Shown: positions 1 through 6,466, numbered from the stretch's first letter. The stretch is 10,777 nt of DNA from Candidatus Dormiibacterota bacterium (GCA_003164475.1 PLTL01000343.1:1-10777), one strand, 5' to 3'. A program made the numbers and translations. The notes: generated by a model not told the origin, from the sequence alone.

Positions 1-106
1 GCATCACGACGAGGCCGGGACCCCACACGGCCAGGACCGCCACGGCCAGCCAGCGACGACGGGAACGGTCGGACCGGCCGACCGACGACGAGTCCCGGAC
101 TTTCAA
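1..106 (-). CDS. NRAMP-family divalent metal transporter, N-terminal fragment
   Basis: Only the first 35 codons are inside the window. The predicted start is TTG at 106-104, preceded six bases upstream by a strong Shine-Dalgarno stretch (AGGGGAGA, complement of 112-119); no ATG or GTG lies in frame nearby. The peptide has a hydrophilic Ser/Arg-rich cytoplasmic N-terminus (about residues 1-18), then a hydrophobic helix ending in WGPGLVVM. In NRAMP/MntH-type proton-coupled Mn2+/Fe2+ transporters of actinobacteria the first membrane helix typically carries GPGLVxMLADTDAG, so the visible part fits just before the metal-binding DPGN/DTDAG motif. That motif is beyond the edge, so the family call rests on a short stretch. 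A different membrane or secreted protein with a signal-anchor is the alternative. The palindrome immediately upstream supports a metal-regulated gene. Confidence 0.55.
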   Translation of the reverse strand, partial: MKVRDSSSVGRSDRSRRRWLAVAVLAVWGPGLVVM

Positions 107-119
107 GGGTTTCTCCCCT

Positions 120-131
120 GAGGCTAGCCTC
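120..131. promoter_or_regulatory. 12-bp perfect palindrome, candidate metalloregulator operator
   Basis: GAGGCTAGCCTC is a perfect palindrome directly next to the Shine-Dalgarno sequence of the minus-strand putative metal transporter. Its core AGGCTAGCCT resembles the AGG...CCT half-site pattern of DtxR/IdeR/MntR-type operators in actinobacteria (known IdeR sites are of the form TTAGGTTAGGCTAACCTAA). Binding by such a repressor is inferred from this resemblance and from the neighbouring gene; no -10/-35 is evident to place it against a promoter. Confidence 0.4.
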
Positions 132-162
132 GATTCTTCATCGAGGGCCGGCTCGGAGCCGG
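128..162. repeat. Two consecutive hairpins next to the palindrome
   Basis: CCTCGAT (128-134) pairs with ATCGAGG (140-146) over a 5-base loop, and CCGGCTC (148-154) pairs with GAGCCGG (156-162) around a single base. With the palindrome at 120-131, which overlaps the first stem by four bases, this makes three inverted repeats within 43 bp in the leader of the minus-strand transporter. They could be extra operator sites or mutually exclusive leader RNA structures. Role unproven. Confidence 0.3.
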
Positions 163-843
163 GCTCAGCTACGGGAATGCCCCCCTGGTGACGAAGAGTG
201 CGCCCTGGAATCCACCATTCCCGCTCGGGATGGCATCCCCTTGAGAATGCAGTGTAGTGCCCGGCCAGAACTCCTGGCCCGTGCCGATGGCACCGGGCGT
301 GGCCACCACGCCGGGGGCTCCGGCAGCCGTCGCGGTGCGCCGCTTCCGCGGCCCAGCACGTCTGGGCGCCACATCGCGGCGAGAGCGCCGATCACCTTGG
401 CTCACAGGGTCGGGAGGCTTGGGAGCTGCCTTCGATTAGGGGCCCGGATGTGGCGTACAGATGTTTGCAACGGCACGAACTCCTACAGCTGGGCGACTGG
501 GCCCAGGTCAACGAGACGCACCCCAGGACCCCACCGCCCTGGTGGCGGCAAGGGATGCGGGCGGGGCCGACGCGAGGTCGTTCCCCGAACGATCATGTTG
601 GAGGCCGGTCCTCCCAGTGTCCCTGGAGCCGTTGCGCTCCGCGCCCCGGTCTCCTCCCGCTACCGGCGAGCAGACCTGGAGCACCAGCCGGGGAGCGGAC
701 GGGGCAGCACCAGAGGCGCATCCCCCACCACCCGCGTCCCGCCGCACCGCCCCAAGCATCAGCCCAGGAGATCAGAGGGCCGATCCGCTAGGCCAGACGA
801 AGGCGGCGGAATCGTGCTTCTCGGGCCCTGAAGGCGGGCAGCC
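163..843. other. Long stretch without a convincing gene
   Basis: I see no recognisable protein, tRNA or mobile element here. Several frames stay open because of the high GC content, but their translations are Arg/Pro/Gly-rich and low in hydrophobic residues, as expected for non-coding GC-rich DNA. The least unlikely is a minus-strand frame from a GTG at 405 to a TAG at 169 (78 codons). Its second half has a more protein-like composition (for example GQEFWPGTTLHSQGDAIPSG), but it lacks a ribosome binding site and a family match I know. It could be a gene remnant. Confidence 0.5.
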
Positions 844-1497
844 TCAAAGCGGTAGGCCCGCCTCCAGAAGCGCCAGCGCCTCGTCCATCCGCCGCACGAG
901 CTCCGGGCCCAGTGGCAGGAAGGATGCCTCTGTGGTCGGCCAGTCCCCGCCGCCCCCGGTCGGGAGGTACGCGCCCAGCACCACCCCGAGCAGGGCCCCA
1001 ACGAAGGCGCGCACCGGAAGGGCATCGGGCTGGCTCCCCACGCGCTCGGCAACCACCTCGGCGAACACCCCAAAGATGCGGAGGAACTCGTCCATGGACC
1101 GCGCTCGGATCTCGGGAACAGCGAGCTGGAGCACCGCGCGATCCTGCTCCAAGGCCAGCTCTTCGGGGGTCAGCCCGGCGAACATTTCGGCCAGATGGCG
1201 CAGTGCCGCTCTGGTCGCTTGGAGTGGACTGAGGTCCTTGGACTCGGCCCTGAACGCCTCCAAAAGGAGCCTGTCGTAGTCGTCGCGGACGACGACATCC
1301 TCCTTGGTCGGGAAGTAGCGGAAGAAGGTGCTGGGTGAGACCTCGGCGGCCGCGGCGATCTGCTCGACCGTGGTCGCCTCGTAGCCATGGCTGCGAAACA
1401 GACGCATGGCATGCCGCTGGATCTCGGCCCGCGTCCTGGCCTTCTTCCGCTCGCGCAGCCCGAGTACCGGCCCCGGGGCCGCATCCGGCGCTGTCAT
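844..1497 (-). CDS. TetR/AcrR-family transcriptional regulator
   Basis: This 217-residue protein is a typical one-component repressor. Residues about 13-66 form the TetR DNA-binding domain: a basic lead-in (LRERKKARTRAEIQRHA), the turn FRSHGYEATTVEQIA, and the recognition helix VSPSTFFRYFPTKEDVV, a very characteristic TetR signature. Residues about 75-217 are the helical ligand-binding and dimerisation half, which diverges too much to reveal the ligand. The N-terminus resembles the MftR-like subgroup. ATG at 1497 is used; its first bases overlap the stop of the preceding frame as ATGA, suggesting translational coupling, and its own Shine-Dalgarno is weak. It is divergent from the YbhN-type membrane protein, the usual position for a TetR protein that represses its neighbour and itself. 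The family is certain; the target is inferred. Confidence 0.94.
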   Translation of the reverse strand: MTAPDAAPGPVLGLRERKKARTRAEIQRHAMRLFRSHGYEATTVEQIAAAAEVSPSTFFRYFPTKEDVVVRDDYDRLLLEAFRAESKDLSPLQATRAALRHLAEMFAGLTPEELALEQDRAVLQLAVPEIRARSMDEFLRIFGVFAEVVAERVGSQPDALPVRAFVGALLGVVLGAYLPTGGGGDWPTTEASFLPLGPELVRRMDEALALLEAGLPL

Positions 1498-1936
1498 GGA
1501 TCTGATGGTAGCGGCACTCCCAGCTCCGGGGTTGGAGGCGCGGTCGGCTCGGGGTGCCGCGCGGCGCCCGCGGACGACCGGCCCGGCATGGACTGCAGCG
1601 CCGTCGCCAGGCCGGCTGCAACTACCCCGGCCGGATCCGACGACATGTCCGCCGGGTGCCGCAAGGCCCTCGCGACCGCCCGCAACGGCGCGCCGTCCCC
1701 AGACGGTGAGCGACGGCTATCCCGCCGAAGAAGCTGGCCCGGGCCTCGGCGCTGGCCGCAGCCGGCACTTGACCCAGGCGACGCTGCCCCTGGTAGACCG
1801 AACTCAGGACGCTGCCCAAGGCCAACCTGCCGGCGAGAGCGCCGGCCCATTGCACCGCCTGAAAGACTCCCCGGGTCACCTCGCTGCACTCGGCGGTGAA
1901 CCGGCCGATCGCCGCTGAAGCATTGCGGACCAACAC
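1494..1936 (-). pseudogene. Unrecognised reading frame broken by a one-base deletion, upstream of tetR
   Basis: Two minus-strand frames appear to be halves of one gene. The upstream half runs from a possible GTG at 1936 (TTG at 1939 or 1933 also possible) through NASAAIGRFTAECSEVTRG and FFGGIAVAHRLG. The downstream half continues with PLRAVARALRHPADMSSDPAG and ends at TGA 1496-1494, sharing ATGA with the tetR start. Both have GC-rich third positions and plausible protein composition only in their own section. Adding one G to the GGGG run (CCCC at 1697-1700 on the plus strand) joins them into a continuous protein of about 147 residues reading RLGDGAPLRAV across the join. I recognise no family; the middle (FQAVQWAGALAGRLALG) is mildly hydrophobic or amphipathic, the C-terminus Pro-rich. 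It may be a true pseudogene or a homopolymer sequencing error. The start has no clear ribosome binding site. Confidence 0.45.
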
Positions 1937-2025
1937 CAAGTCCAGGCCAAGGCCAACCCCGCGAGGACTTGCCCCAGTAAGGTGGCGATAGCGCGGGACT
2001 GTCAGACTGGGTCCGTCTCCAACCG

Positions 2026-2044
2026 GGCGACAACTTCCGTCGCC
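2026..2044. promoter_or_regulatory. Inverted repeat between divergent tetR unit and membrane gene
   Basis: GGCGAC (2026-2031) and GTCGCC (2039-2044) form a perfect 6-bp inverted repeat around a 7-base spacer, 19 bp in all, 27 bases before the ATG of the membrane protein and inside the divergent intergenic region. Size and place suit a TetR-family operator. With such GC-rich sequence, short repeats also arise by chance. Confidence 0.3.
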
Positions 2045-2071
2045 GTAGTGAGTCGCTTTCGAAGTGCGCCG

Positions 2072-3139
2072 ATGAACCGAGGTGAGGTCCGGGTCTGGCT
2101 CCACGGCCACCACTTCAGCGCGTGGCTGGCCGGAGTTGTGGGGCTCGCGGGGATCGCGACACTGATCCTGGTCATCAACCCAGCCAAGCTGGGGCTGGCC
2201 CTTGAGCACTTCCAGCTCGCCCTTGTGCCAGCGATCGTCGCCGCCTCACTGTGCTACTACGTCCTCCAGGGAGTGCGCTGGCACTTCCTGCTGAGGGACG
2301 TGGGGGCCAGGCTCCCGATCGGTGAGACCATCCTCATCAACCTGGCAGCGCAGGTCACGACACTGCTGCCTCTAGGGGAGCTGACCCGGGTCGCGCTGGC
2401 CGCTCGCGCGGCTCGGATTCCCTTCAGTGATGCGCTGGCCACGGTGACTGTGGAGGAGCTGACCTACGGCCTTCTCTTGGTGGTGGTGGCGGTCCCAGGG
2501 CTCTTCGAGTTCCACCTGTCACCGGCCGTTCCTGCCGCCGCCCTACTGGTCGCGGTGCTGGCTCTGGCCGTGCTCACCGTCCCCCAGCTGTTCCACGTCC
2601 TGCACAACCTGATGTCTCGCATACTGGGATTGCGTCGCTTGCTCGGGCCGCTCGACGAGCTCCAGGCTGGGACCGTGAGTTTGCTCCATCGGCGCGACAC
2701 GCTCGGGTGGTCGGTGATCACCTTGGTTCAGGTGGCCGCCATGACCACCGTGTTCTGGCTGGTGGTGACTGCTCTCGATCCGGGAGCGCTGACCTGGCCC
2801 GAGGCGGCCTCGGTCTACGCGGTGGCAAGCATGGCAGGCGCGATCAGCTTCATTCCTGGGGGACTGGGCGCGTCCGAGGCCACCTTCGCCGGGCTCATGA
2901 TCGTGGTCGGGCTGCCGCCGGCACAGGCTACGGCGGTGGCCCTGATGCAGCGCGTGGCCGACCAAGGTGTGGCCACGGCGAGCGGGTTGGTCGCCTACGT
3001 GATCGCCCAGCGGCGCTACCAGTTGGGCAAGCTGTTCAGCCTCCAGCCCGGGCGAGCAATCACCGCGGAGAGCGTGGCCGGAAGTCCCCTAACCACACAC
3101 GACAGCACTGAGCAGCAGCGCGCTGGCCCACTGCGCTAG
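2072..3139 (+). CDS. YbhN/UPF0104-family (LPG synthase transmembrane domain) integral membrane protein
   Basis: A 355-residue multi-pass protein of the LPG_synthase_TM/YbhN family, a flippase-like membrane domain known as the N-terminal half of MprF but here without the aminoacyl-transferase domain. Hydrophobic segments lie at about residues 18-36, 47-66, 84-100, 130-148, 152-171, 214-233, 244-262, 270-290 and 298-314. Both family hallmarks are present: LGELTRVALAARAARIPFSDALATV (about 101-125, split here as LGELTRVALAARA then ARIPFSDALATV), equivalent to the G-E-x-x-R loop, and FIPGGLGASEATFAGL (260-275), the PGG-G-x-x-E-x loop. The polar C-terminal tail (about 325-355) is variable. ATG at 2072 is chosen because the preceding 30 codons are hydrophilic and unlike the family; a GTG at 2048 is an alternative, and only a weak GAAG precedes 2072. 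Its lipid or isoprenoid substrate is unknown. The divergent TetR protein may regulate it. Confidence 0.9.
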   Translation: MNRGEVRVWLHGHHFSAWLAGVVGLAGIATLILVINPAKLGLALEHFQLALVPAIVAASLCYYVLQGVRWHFLLRDVGARLPIGETILINLAAQVTTLLPLGELTRVALAARAARIPFSDALATVTVEELTYGLLLVVVAVPGLFEFHLSPAVPAAALLVAVLALAVLTVPQLFHVLHNLMSRILGLRRLLGPLDELQAGTVSLLHRRDTLGWSVITLVQVAAMTTVFWLVVTALDPGALTWPEAASVYAVASMAGAISFIPGGLGASEATFAGLMIVVGLPPAQATAVALMQRVADQGVATASGLVAYVIAQRRYQLGKLFSLQPGRAITAESVAGSPLTTHDSTEQQRAGPLR

Positions 3140-3535
3140 CCACAGGGTGAGCCATCTGCCACCAGGACCGCCAAGGATCGCCAGGCGGGTCCAACTCGCA
3201 CCGCGCCGGTCGGGCTGAAGAGGCTCAGGGCACCGCACCCGACACTGCAGGATCTCCGCCCCCCAGGCGCCAGCTGCTCGCCGCCGCTCCGACCCCGTGG
3301 GCTTCGAGCCCAGGTCCGGCGGCCGGCGGATGACGGCGCTGAGGGAGAGGCTCGCTGCCCGCGGCCACCAGCGGCCTGCGCCGTTCCCAAGCGGGCGCCA
3401 ACCTGCTGGGCGGCATGCGGTGTCCGCGCCAAGTCCGGCCCCCTTTTCGCACAGTCCTTCCCGCCGACATGGGCCGGGGCCGAATCCTCCAGACCCGGCA
3501 CCCACCTGGTCTCCGACAACGGTCAGAATGGGCCG
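3140..3535. other. Intergenic stretch with small hairpins only
   Basis: No recognisable gene. Open frames on both strands are Arg/Pro/Gly/Ser-rich and overlap each other extensively, with no ribosome binding sites or motifs. A perfect 6-bp hairpin with a TCG loop (TGGGCT 3298-3303, AGCCCA 3307-3312) is not part of a tRNA: no acceptor or anticodon arms can be built around it. The end of the stretch must hold the promoter of the sixA-like gene, but I see no clear -35/-10. Confidence 0.5.
3165..3192 (+). terminator. Possible terminator hairpin after the membrane protein gene
   Basis: GGACCGCC (3165-3172) pairs with GGCGGGTCC (3184-3192) with one bulged base and an 11-base loop, starting 25 bases after the stop codon. 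No T tract follows, so this would be an atypical GC-rich terminator or simply a 3'-end stabilising hairpin. Confidence 0.25.
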
Positions 3536-4051
3536 ATGCGAGCGGTGATCATGTTCCGGCACGGGAAGTCCGACTGGCAGGCCGACTCCGCCGATGATGA
3601 GCAGATGCGCCCGCTGTCCCGACGCGGACAGAGGTCGGCGCGGACCATGGGCCGGTTCCTTTCCCTGGCTGGCGAGGTCCCCGACGCCGCCGTCATGTCC
3701 CCCGCATTGCGGGCCAAAGAGACGCTCCGTCTGGCCATGGGGGCGGGCGGATGGGACTGCCCGGTACGAACGCGAGAGGGGCTTTTCGGTGATGCGAGGT
3801 CAGTGCTTGAAGAGATCCGAGCGCAACTGCCGGCCACCGACGTGCTCTTGGTCGTCGGCCACGAGCCCACGTGGTCCGAGGTTGCCGAGCTCCTCATTGG
3901 TGGGGGCGCGCTGAGCCTACCGACGGGGGCCCTGGCAAGAATCGATCTCAACGTCGACCGGTGGACGCAGGTGGGACCCGCCAGCGGGCAGCTGTCCTGG
4001 CTGGTTCGACCCCGCCTCTTCCCCAAGAAGAGCTTCGGCTTCGCCGATTAG
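3536..4051 (+). CDS. sixA: SixA-like histidine phosphatase (phosphoglycerate mutase superfamily, branch 1)
   Basis: A 171-residue single-domain member of the histidine phosphatase superfamily. The catalytic RHG motif is at residues 8-10 (MFRHGKSDW); the RHxKS-D-W start is typical of SixA, the phosphohistidine phosphatase. RPLSRRGQRSARTMGRFL (25-42) matches the R-PLS-x-x-G segment, SPALRAKETL (55-64) supplies the second substrate-binding Arg, and VGHEPTW (107-113) carries the second catalytic His, H109. The later TGALARIDL (130-138) and W143 also fit. In E. coli SixA dephosphorylates a histidine on PTS/phosphorelay proteins; the actinobacterial relatives are mostly uncharacterised, so the substrate here is open. 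ATG 3536 puts RHG at the usual distance from the N-terminus, though its ribosome binding site is weak. The gene is alone in its unit and converges on the methyltransferase. The C-terminal tail (about 155-171) is longer than in E. coli. Confidence 0.88.
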   Translation: MRAVIMFRHGKSDWQADSADDEQMRPLSRRGQRSARTMGRFLSLAGEVPDAAVMSPALRAKETLRLAMGAGGWDCPVRTREGLFGDARSVLEEIRAQLPATDVLLVVGHEPTWSEVAELLIGGGALSLPTGALARIDLNVDRWTQVGPASGQLSWLVRPRLFPKKSFGFAD

Positions 4052-4383
4052 GGCAGCAGCCCCCTCTCAGCGTGGTCGCCCTGATGGTGAGCCCACGCCC
4101 TGGTTGCCACGGGTGGCATCAGGGGCCTCGCGGGGAGCCAGGCGCTTCCTGCCGTCCCGCCCCAAGCGGCATCCGCCAGCTGGGTGATGCACCGATGAGA
4201 AGGTGACGACGGCGCACCACTCAGAGGATGGCGATCTGGAGAAGTTGCCCAGGGCCGACGGGGAGCTCCCCTCGGCCAACGGATTGGCGCTTCGGTATCG
4301 GTCGCTCAGGCGGGCAACGTGGGAGAGCGCGTGGCGGAAGGTACCGGCGCGAGGGCTCAGGGCGGCTCCACCTGGAGCGGCGG
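4052..4383. other. Convergent intergenic stretch; two weak small-ORF candidates
   Basis: Between the 3' ends of the phosphatase and methyltransferase genes I recognise no gene. Two frames deserve a note. A plus-strand frame from GTG 4203 to TGA 4433 (76 residues, for example RYRSLRRATWESAWRKVPARG) has a balanced, protein-like composition but runs into the methyltransferase 3' end in antisense, and only a too-close GAAG precedes it. A minus-strand frame starts at ATG 4387 with an ATGA overlap of the methyltransferase stop and runs 106 codons to 4067; its Ser/Pro/Arg-rich product is unconvincing. At most one can be real. Confidence 0.35.
4097..4126. terminator. Bipartite hairpin between convergent genes, candidate terminator
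   Basis: CCCTG (4098-4102) pairs with CAGGG (4120-4124) and, after a small internal loop, TGCCA (4105-4109) pairs with TGGCA (4114-4118) around a CGGG tetraloop. It begins 46 bases past the phosphatase stop and lies between convergent genes. It has no T tract, common for hairpins in GC-rich actinobacterial DNA. Confidence 0.4.
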
Positions 4384-5043
4384 TCATCCTTGCGCTGGGC
4401 GAGGACCTCGAGCCTTCTCAAAGTTCAAGGTGAAGCCGAGACGGTTGCCGAAGAAGGCCACCTCTCGGAGACCGGCCGTGGCGGCCAGGCGGCGAACGGC
4501 CCCGCGAGTCTGAAAGTGGGGGTCCACAACGACCTCGGTCACCGACACGAGGCCACCGGGCTTGAGCGCGTCGGTGACCTCCTGAAGGGCGGCCTGCCGA
4601 TCAGGGATCTCCCCTAGGACGGTGACCATGACGGCACGGTCAAACTCGTCGCGGCCCAGCCCCGCATCCCCGGGCTTGGCCAGGCGGAGGCTCGCGTTGG
4701 TGAGCCGCGCCGACCGCACCTTACGTCGGGCTCGATCCAGCATGCCCTCCTGGATATCGAGCCCCAGCACCGAACCGGCGGCTCCGACTGTCTCTGCGAT
4801 CGGAACTGTCAGCCGTCCCGGACCGCAACCGAAATCCAGCGCCCTCATGCCGGGCTGAAGGTCCAGGTGACCGACGATGGCCCGGGCGCTATCGACCCTG
4901 AACAGGGGGTTGTCCAGTTCGACGAGCTTCGCCAGCCAGGTCGGGCAGGGCAGCGCCCTCCACCGCGATGCGAACCGCCACCCAAGGTAGACCGTCAGAG
5001 CCAGCCCGGCGGATCCGGTCAACCACCGCGATGGTTTGCCCAC
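4384..5043 (-). CDS. Class I SAM-dependent methyltransferase with N-terminal membrane anchor
   Basis: A 219-residue protein if started at GTG 5043, chosen because GGGGGAG sits five bases upstream and the previous gene's stop is two bases away; an in-frame TTG at 5088 would overlap that gene and has no ribosome binding site. Residues about 7-25 (WLTGSAGLALTVYLGWRFA) form one hydrophobic helix, probably a membrane anchor. The Rossmann methyltransferase core follows: motif I LDFGCGPGRLTVPIA (69-83), the ribose-binding acid in LGLDIQEGMLDRAR (93-106, D96), TVLGEIPD (141-148) in the motif IV region, and LKPGGLVSVTEV (160-171). The pattern fits the UbiE/Methyltransf_11/25 group with small-molecule or lipid substrates. 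The conserved-looking lead-in LPCPTWLAKLVELDNP (31-46) recurs in uncharacterised bacterial relatives. The substrate is unknown; translational coupling to the upstream unknown protein suggests a shared task. Confidence 0.9.
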   Translation of the reverse strand: MGKPSRWLTGSAGLALTVYLGWRFASRWRALPCPTWLAKLVELDNPLFRVDSARAIVGHLDLQPGMRALDFGCGPGRLTVPIAETVGAAGSVLGLDIQEGMLDRARRKVRSARLTNASLRLAKPGDAGLGRDEFDRAVMVTVLGEIPDRQAALQEVTDALKPGGLVSVTEVVVDPHFQTRGAVRRLAATAGLREVAFFGNRLGFTLNFEKARGPRPAQG

Positions 5044-5045
5044 CC

Positions 5046-5516
5046 CTACTCCCCCCCTGCCTCGGTAATGATCCCGGTCGCGAGCCAACCCGAGGGCATC
5101 GCGAGGCGCGACCGTTCCTGCTCAGGGTAGTCATCGATCGCGATGGGTGCGACGCAGCTGCCTGCCGGCTCGACCAGCCTCCCGGAGGCCACCAGCAGGG
5201 GGTAGGTGCTGGAGCCAGAGGTGTCGACCAGCCGCTGGGCAAAGCCGAGGACCGCAGCACCGACCGGGGTCAGCACCGCCACCCGGTCCCGGACCAACCC
5301 ACCGGACGAGACCGTGGCCACCCCAACCCCCAGGATCTCTCCTGAGCCGGAGCTCGTGAAGAAACCGCCGGCCCTAGAGCAGCTGGCGGGGCTGGCGCGG
5401 AACTGGCTCAGCGGCCCAGAGAGACCGAGGACCGTGGTGGAGGGCGCCTGGGCCTCCGCGGTCGCCTGGGAGGGGCTGCCGGCGGCCGAGCCGCCGGTTC
5501 CGTCTGGCCCAGTCAA
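5046..5516 (-). CDS. Unrecognised 156-residue protein coupled to the methyltransferase gene
   Basis: I do not recognise a family. The start is TTG at 5516, supported by GAGGTGAT just upstream (GAGG seven bases from the start), the best ribosome binding site on this strand here. The first ~55 residues are Ser/Thr/Gly/Ala/Pro-rich and probably disordered. Residues about 56-156 look folded, with alternating hydrophobic stretches (ILGVGVATVSSGGLVRDRVA 61-80, VLTPVGAAVLGFAQRLVD 81-98, STYPLLVASGRLV 103-115) and an acidic end (IAIDDYPEQERSRLAMPSG). Cysteines are at 46 and 121. There is no signal peptide or clear membrane helix. Its stop TAG (5048-5046) lies two bases before the methyltransferase start, so they form one transcription unit. 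It is divergent from the DeoR gene across 101 bp. That spacing and the ribosome binding site, rather than homology, make me accept it as coding. Confidence 0.6.
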   Translation of the reverse strand: MTGPDGTGGSAAGSPSQATAEAQAPSTTVLGLSGPLSQFRASPASCSRAGGFFTSSGSGEILGVGVATVSSGGLVRDRVAVLTPVGAAVLGFAQRLVDTSGSSTYPLLVASGRLVEPAGSCVAPIAIDDYPEQERSRLAMPSGWLATGIITEAGGE

Positions 5517-5541
5517 ATGATCACCTCGGAGCTCGCGGTGG

Positions 5542-5570
5542 TTGCGAATGAACACCAGGTCTGTTAGGAT
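5542..5570 (+). promoter_or_regulatory. Sigma70-like promoter of the DeoR-aldolase unit
   Basis: TTGCGA (5542-5547) and TAGGAT (5565-5570) match the -35 and -10 consensus well with an ideal 17-base spacer. Transcription would start around 5577, giving a leader of about 40 bases before the deoR ATG. Not experimentally shown. Confidence 0.55.
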
Positions 5571-5585
5571 CACGCGGACAGACGC
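5559..5585. promoter_or_regulatory. Inverted repeat overlapping the deoR -10, candidate DeoR operator
   Basis: GTCTGT (5559-5564) and ACAGAC (5578-5583) form a perfect inverted repeat around 13 bases; the left arm directly abuts the -10 hexamer and the right arm lies at the expected transcription start. Occupancy would block the promoter, which fits autoregulation by the DeoR-type protein encoded just downstream. The segments CTGTTAGGATC (5561-5571) and GCGGACAGACGC (5574-5585) recur, each with one mismatch, upstream of the E1 gene. Confidence 0.4.
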
Positions 5586-5617
5586 TGGCCCGGGATCCAA
5601 CTTTGACCTGGAGGAGC

Positions 5618-6466
5618 ATGCCACCGAACATGCGGCAGGAGGAGATCCTTGAACTGGTAGCCAGCATGGGAGTTGCCACTACCCGGGAACTGAGCGGCCA
5701 TCTGGGCGTGTCTGAGATGACCGTGCGGCGGGACCTTCAGGTGCTGGAGGACGGAGGCCTGGTTCGGCGCATCCACGGAGGAGCCACCGTGCCTGCCTCG
5801 CCATCTGACCGAAGCTTCCGGGAGCGGCGCGGTATCAGGTTGTCGCAGAAGCGCGCTATCGGAAGGGGCGCCTCGGGTCTGATCAAGGATGGTCAGACCA
5901 TCATTCTCGACGCGGGGACCACCACTCTGGAGATTGCGCACCAACTCACCGGTCGATCCAAGCTCACCGTCATCACCAACTCGCTGCGGGTTCTGGATGC
6001 TCTCGCAGGGTCGCCGCAGATCAGTGTGGTCGCCACCGGAGGCAATCTCAAGCATCGCGAACTGGCTTTCGTCGGGCCGACAGCCGTACGGATGCTCAGC
6101 GACAGGCGAACCGATCTCGCATTCATCAGCGCCTCTGGCGTCTTGGTCGGCGATGGCCCCACCGATTACGATGACGTGGAGGTTGCGGTGAAGCGAGCGA
6201 TGATCGAAGCCTCGGCGCAGCAGTACGTGGTCGTCGACTCAAGCAAGTTTGGCGTGGTCTGCCCCGTGCTGATCGCGCACATGGAGATCTTCCACGGGGT
6301 TGTCACCGACGCCGAGCTTCCTGGGTCGACCCACAACGACATTCGCCATGCTGGTCTCGACGTCGTTGTGGGGTCCCTGCCCGCGCTTAGCGAGGCCTCC
6401 TGGTGGCAGTCGCAATCGGATGATCAAGGAGGTTTGGTCAGCACTCACGGAGCGAGAGATCATTGA
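5618..6466 (+). CDS. DeoR/GlpR-family transcriptional regulator of sugar metabolism
   Basis: A 282-residue repressor of the DeoR/GlpR type. Residues about 4-58 form the winged helix-turn-helix: MRQEEILELV, ELSGHLGVSEMTVRRDLQVL (24-43, recognition helix) and the wing GLVRRIHGGA (47-56), an almost textbook DeoR signature. Residues about 75-255 are the DeoRC sugar-phosphate sensor domain of the ribose-5-phosphate isomerase-like fold, with LDAGTTTLEIA (97-107), VITNSL (118-123), GGNLKHRELAFVGP (141-154) and VVDSSKFG (205-212). Such proteins normally respond to a phosphorylated sugar. The start ATG 5618 has GGAGGAGC directly before it; a TTG 15 bases upstream has no ribosome binding site. The C-terminus ends in a polar tail (about 260-282). 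Its last bases overlap the aldolase start as TTGA, so the two genes are co-transcribed and this regulator very likely controls the aldolase route. Confidence 0.96.
   Translation: MPPNMRQEEILELVASMGVATTRELSGHLGVSEMTVRRDLQVLEDGGLVRRIHGGATVPASPSDRSFRERRGIRLSQKRAIGRGASGLIKDGQTIILDAGTTTLEIAHQLTGRSKLTVITNSLRVLDALAGSPQISVVATGGNLKHRELAFVGPTAVRMLSDRRTDLAFISASGVLVGDGPTDYDDVEVAVKRAMIEASAQQYVVVDSSKFGVVCPVLIAHMEIFHGVVTDAELPGSTHNDIRHAGLDVVVGSLPALSEASWWQSQSDDQGGLVSTHGARDH

Noticed and set aside
241..831. Long plus-strand open frames (up to about 196 codons) in the left gap
   Set aside because: The translation is dominated by Arg/Pro/Gly, has no domain or ribosome binding site, and several overlapping frames are equally open: the expected effect of high GC.
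461..1279. A 272-codon plus-strand open frame
   Set aside because: Its second half is antisense to the unmistakable TetR gene, and its composition is Ser/Arg/Ala/Pro-rich without motifs.
3298..3312. A TTCGAG-containing hairpin resembling a tRNA T-arm
   Set aside because: No anticodon arm, D-arm or acceptor stem can be formed in the flanking bases; the stem closes on a 3-base loop.
3089..3562. Minus-strand frames of 127-157 codons between the membrane protein and sixA
   Set aside because: Low-complexity Arg/Gly/Pro-rich translations, no start signal, overlapping the ends of both confirmed neighbours.
4067..4387. Minus-strand frame overlapping the methyltransferase stop by ATGA
   Set aside because: The overlap is suggestive, but the product is Ser/Pro/Arg-rich, no family is recognisable, there is no ribosome binding site at proper distance, and a better-looking frame lies on the opposite strand. 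Kept only as a note in the gap entry.
5044..5088. TTG 5088 as methyltransferase start
   Set aside because: It would overlap the end of the upstream gene by about 40 bases and has no ribosome binding site, whereas GTG 5043 has GGGGGAG five bases upstream.
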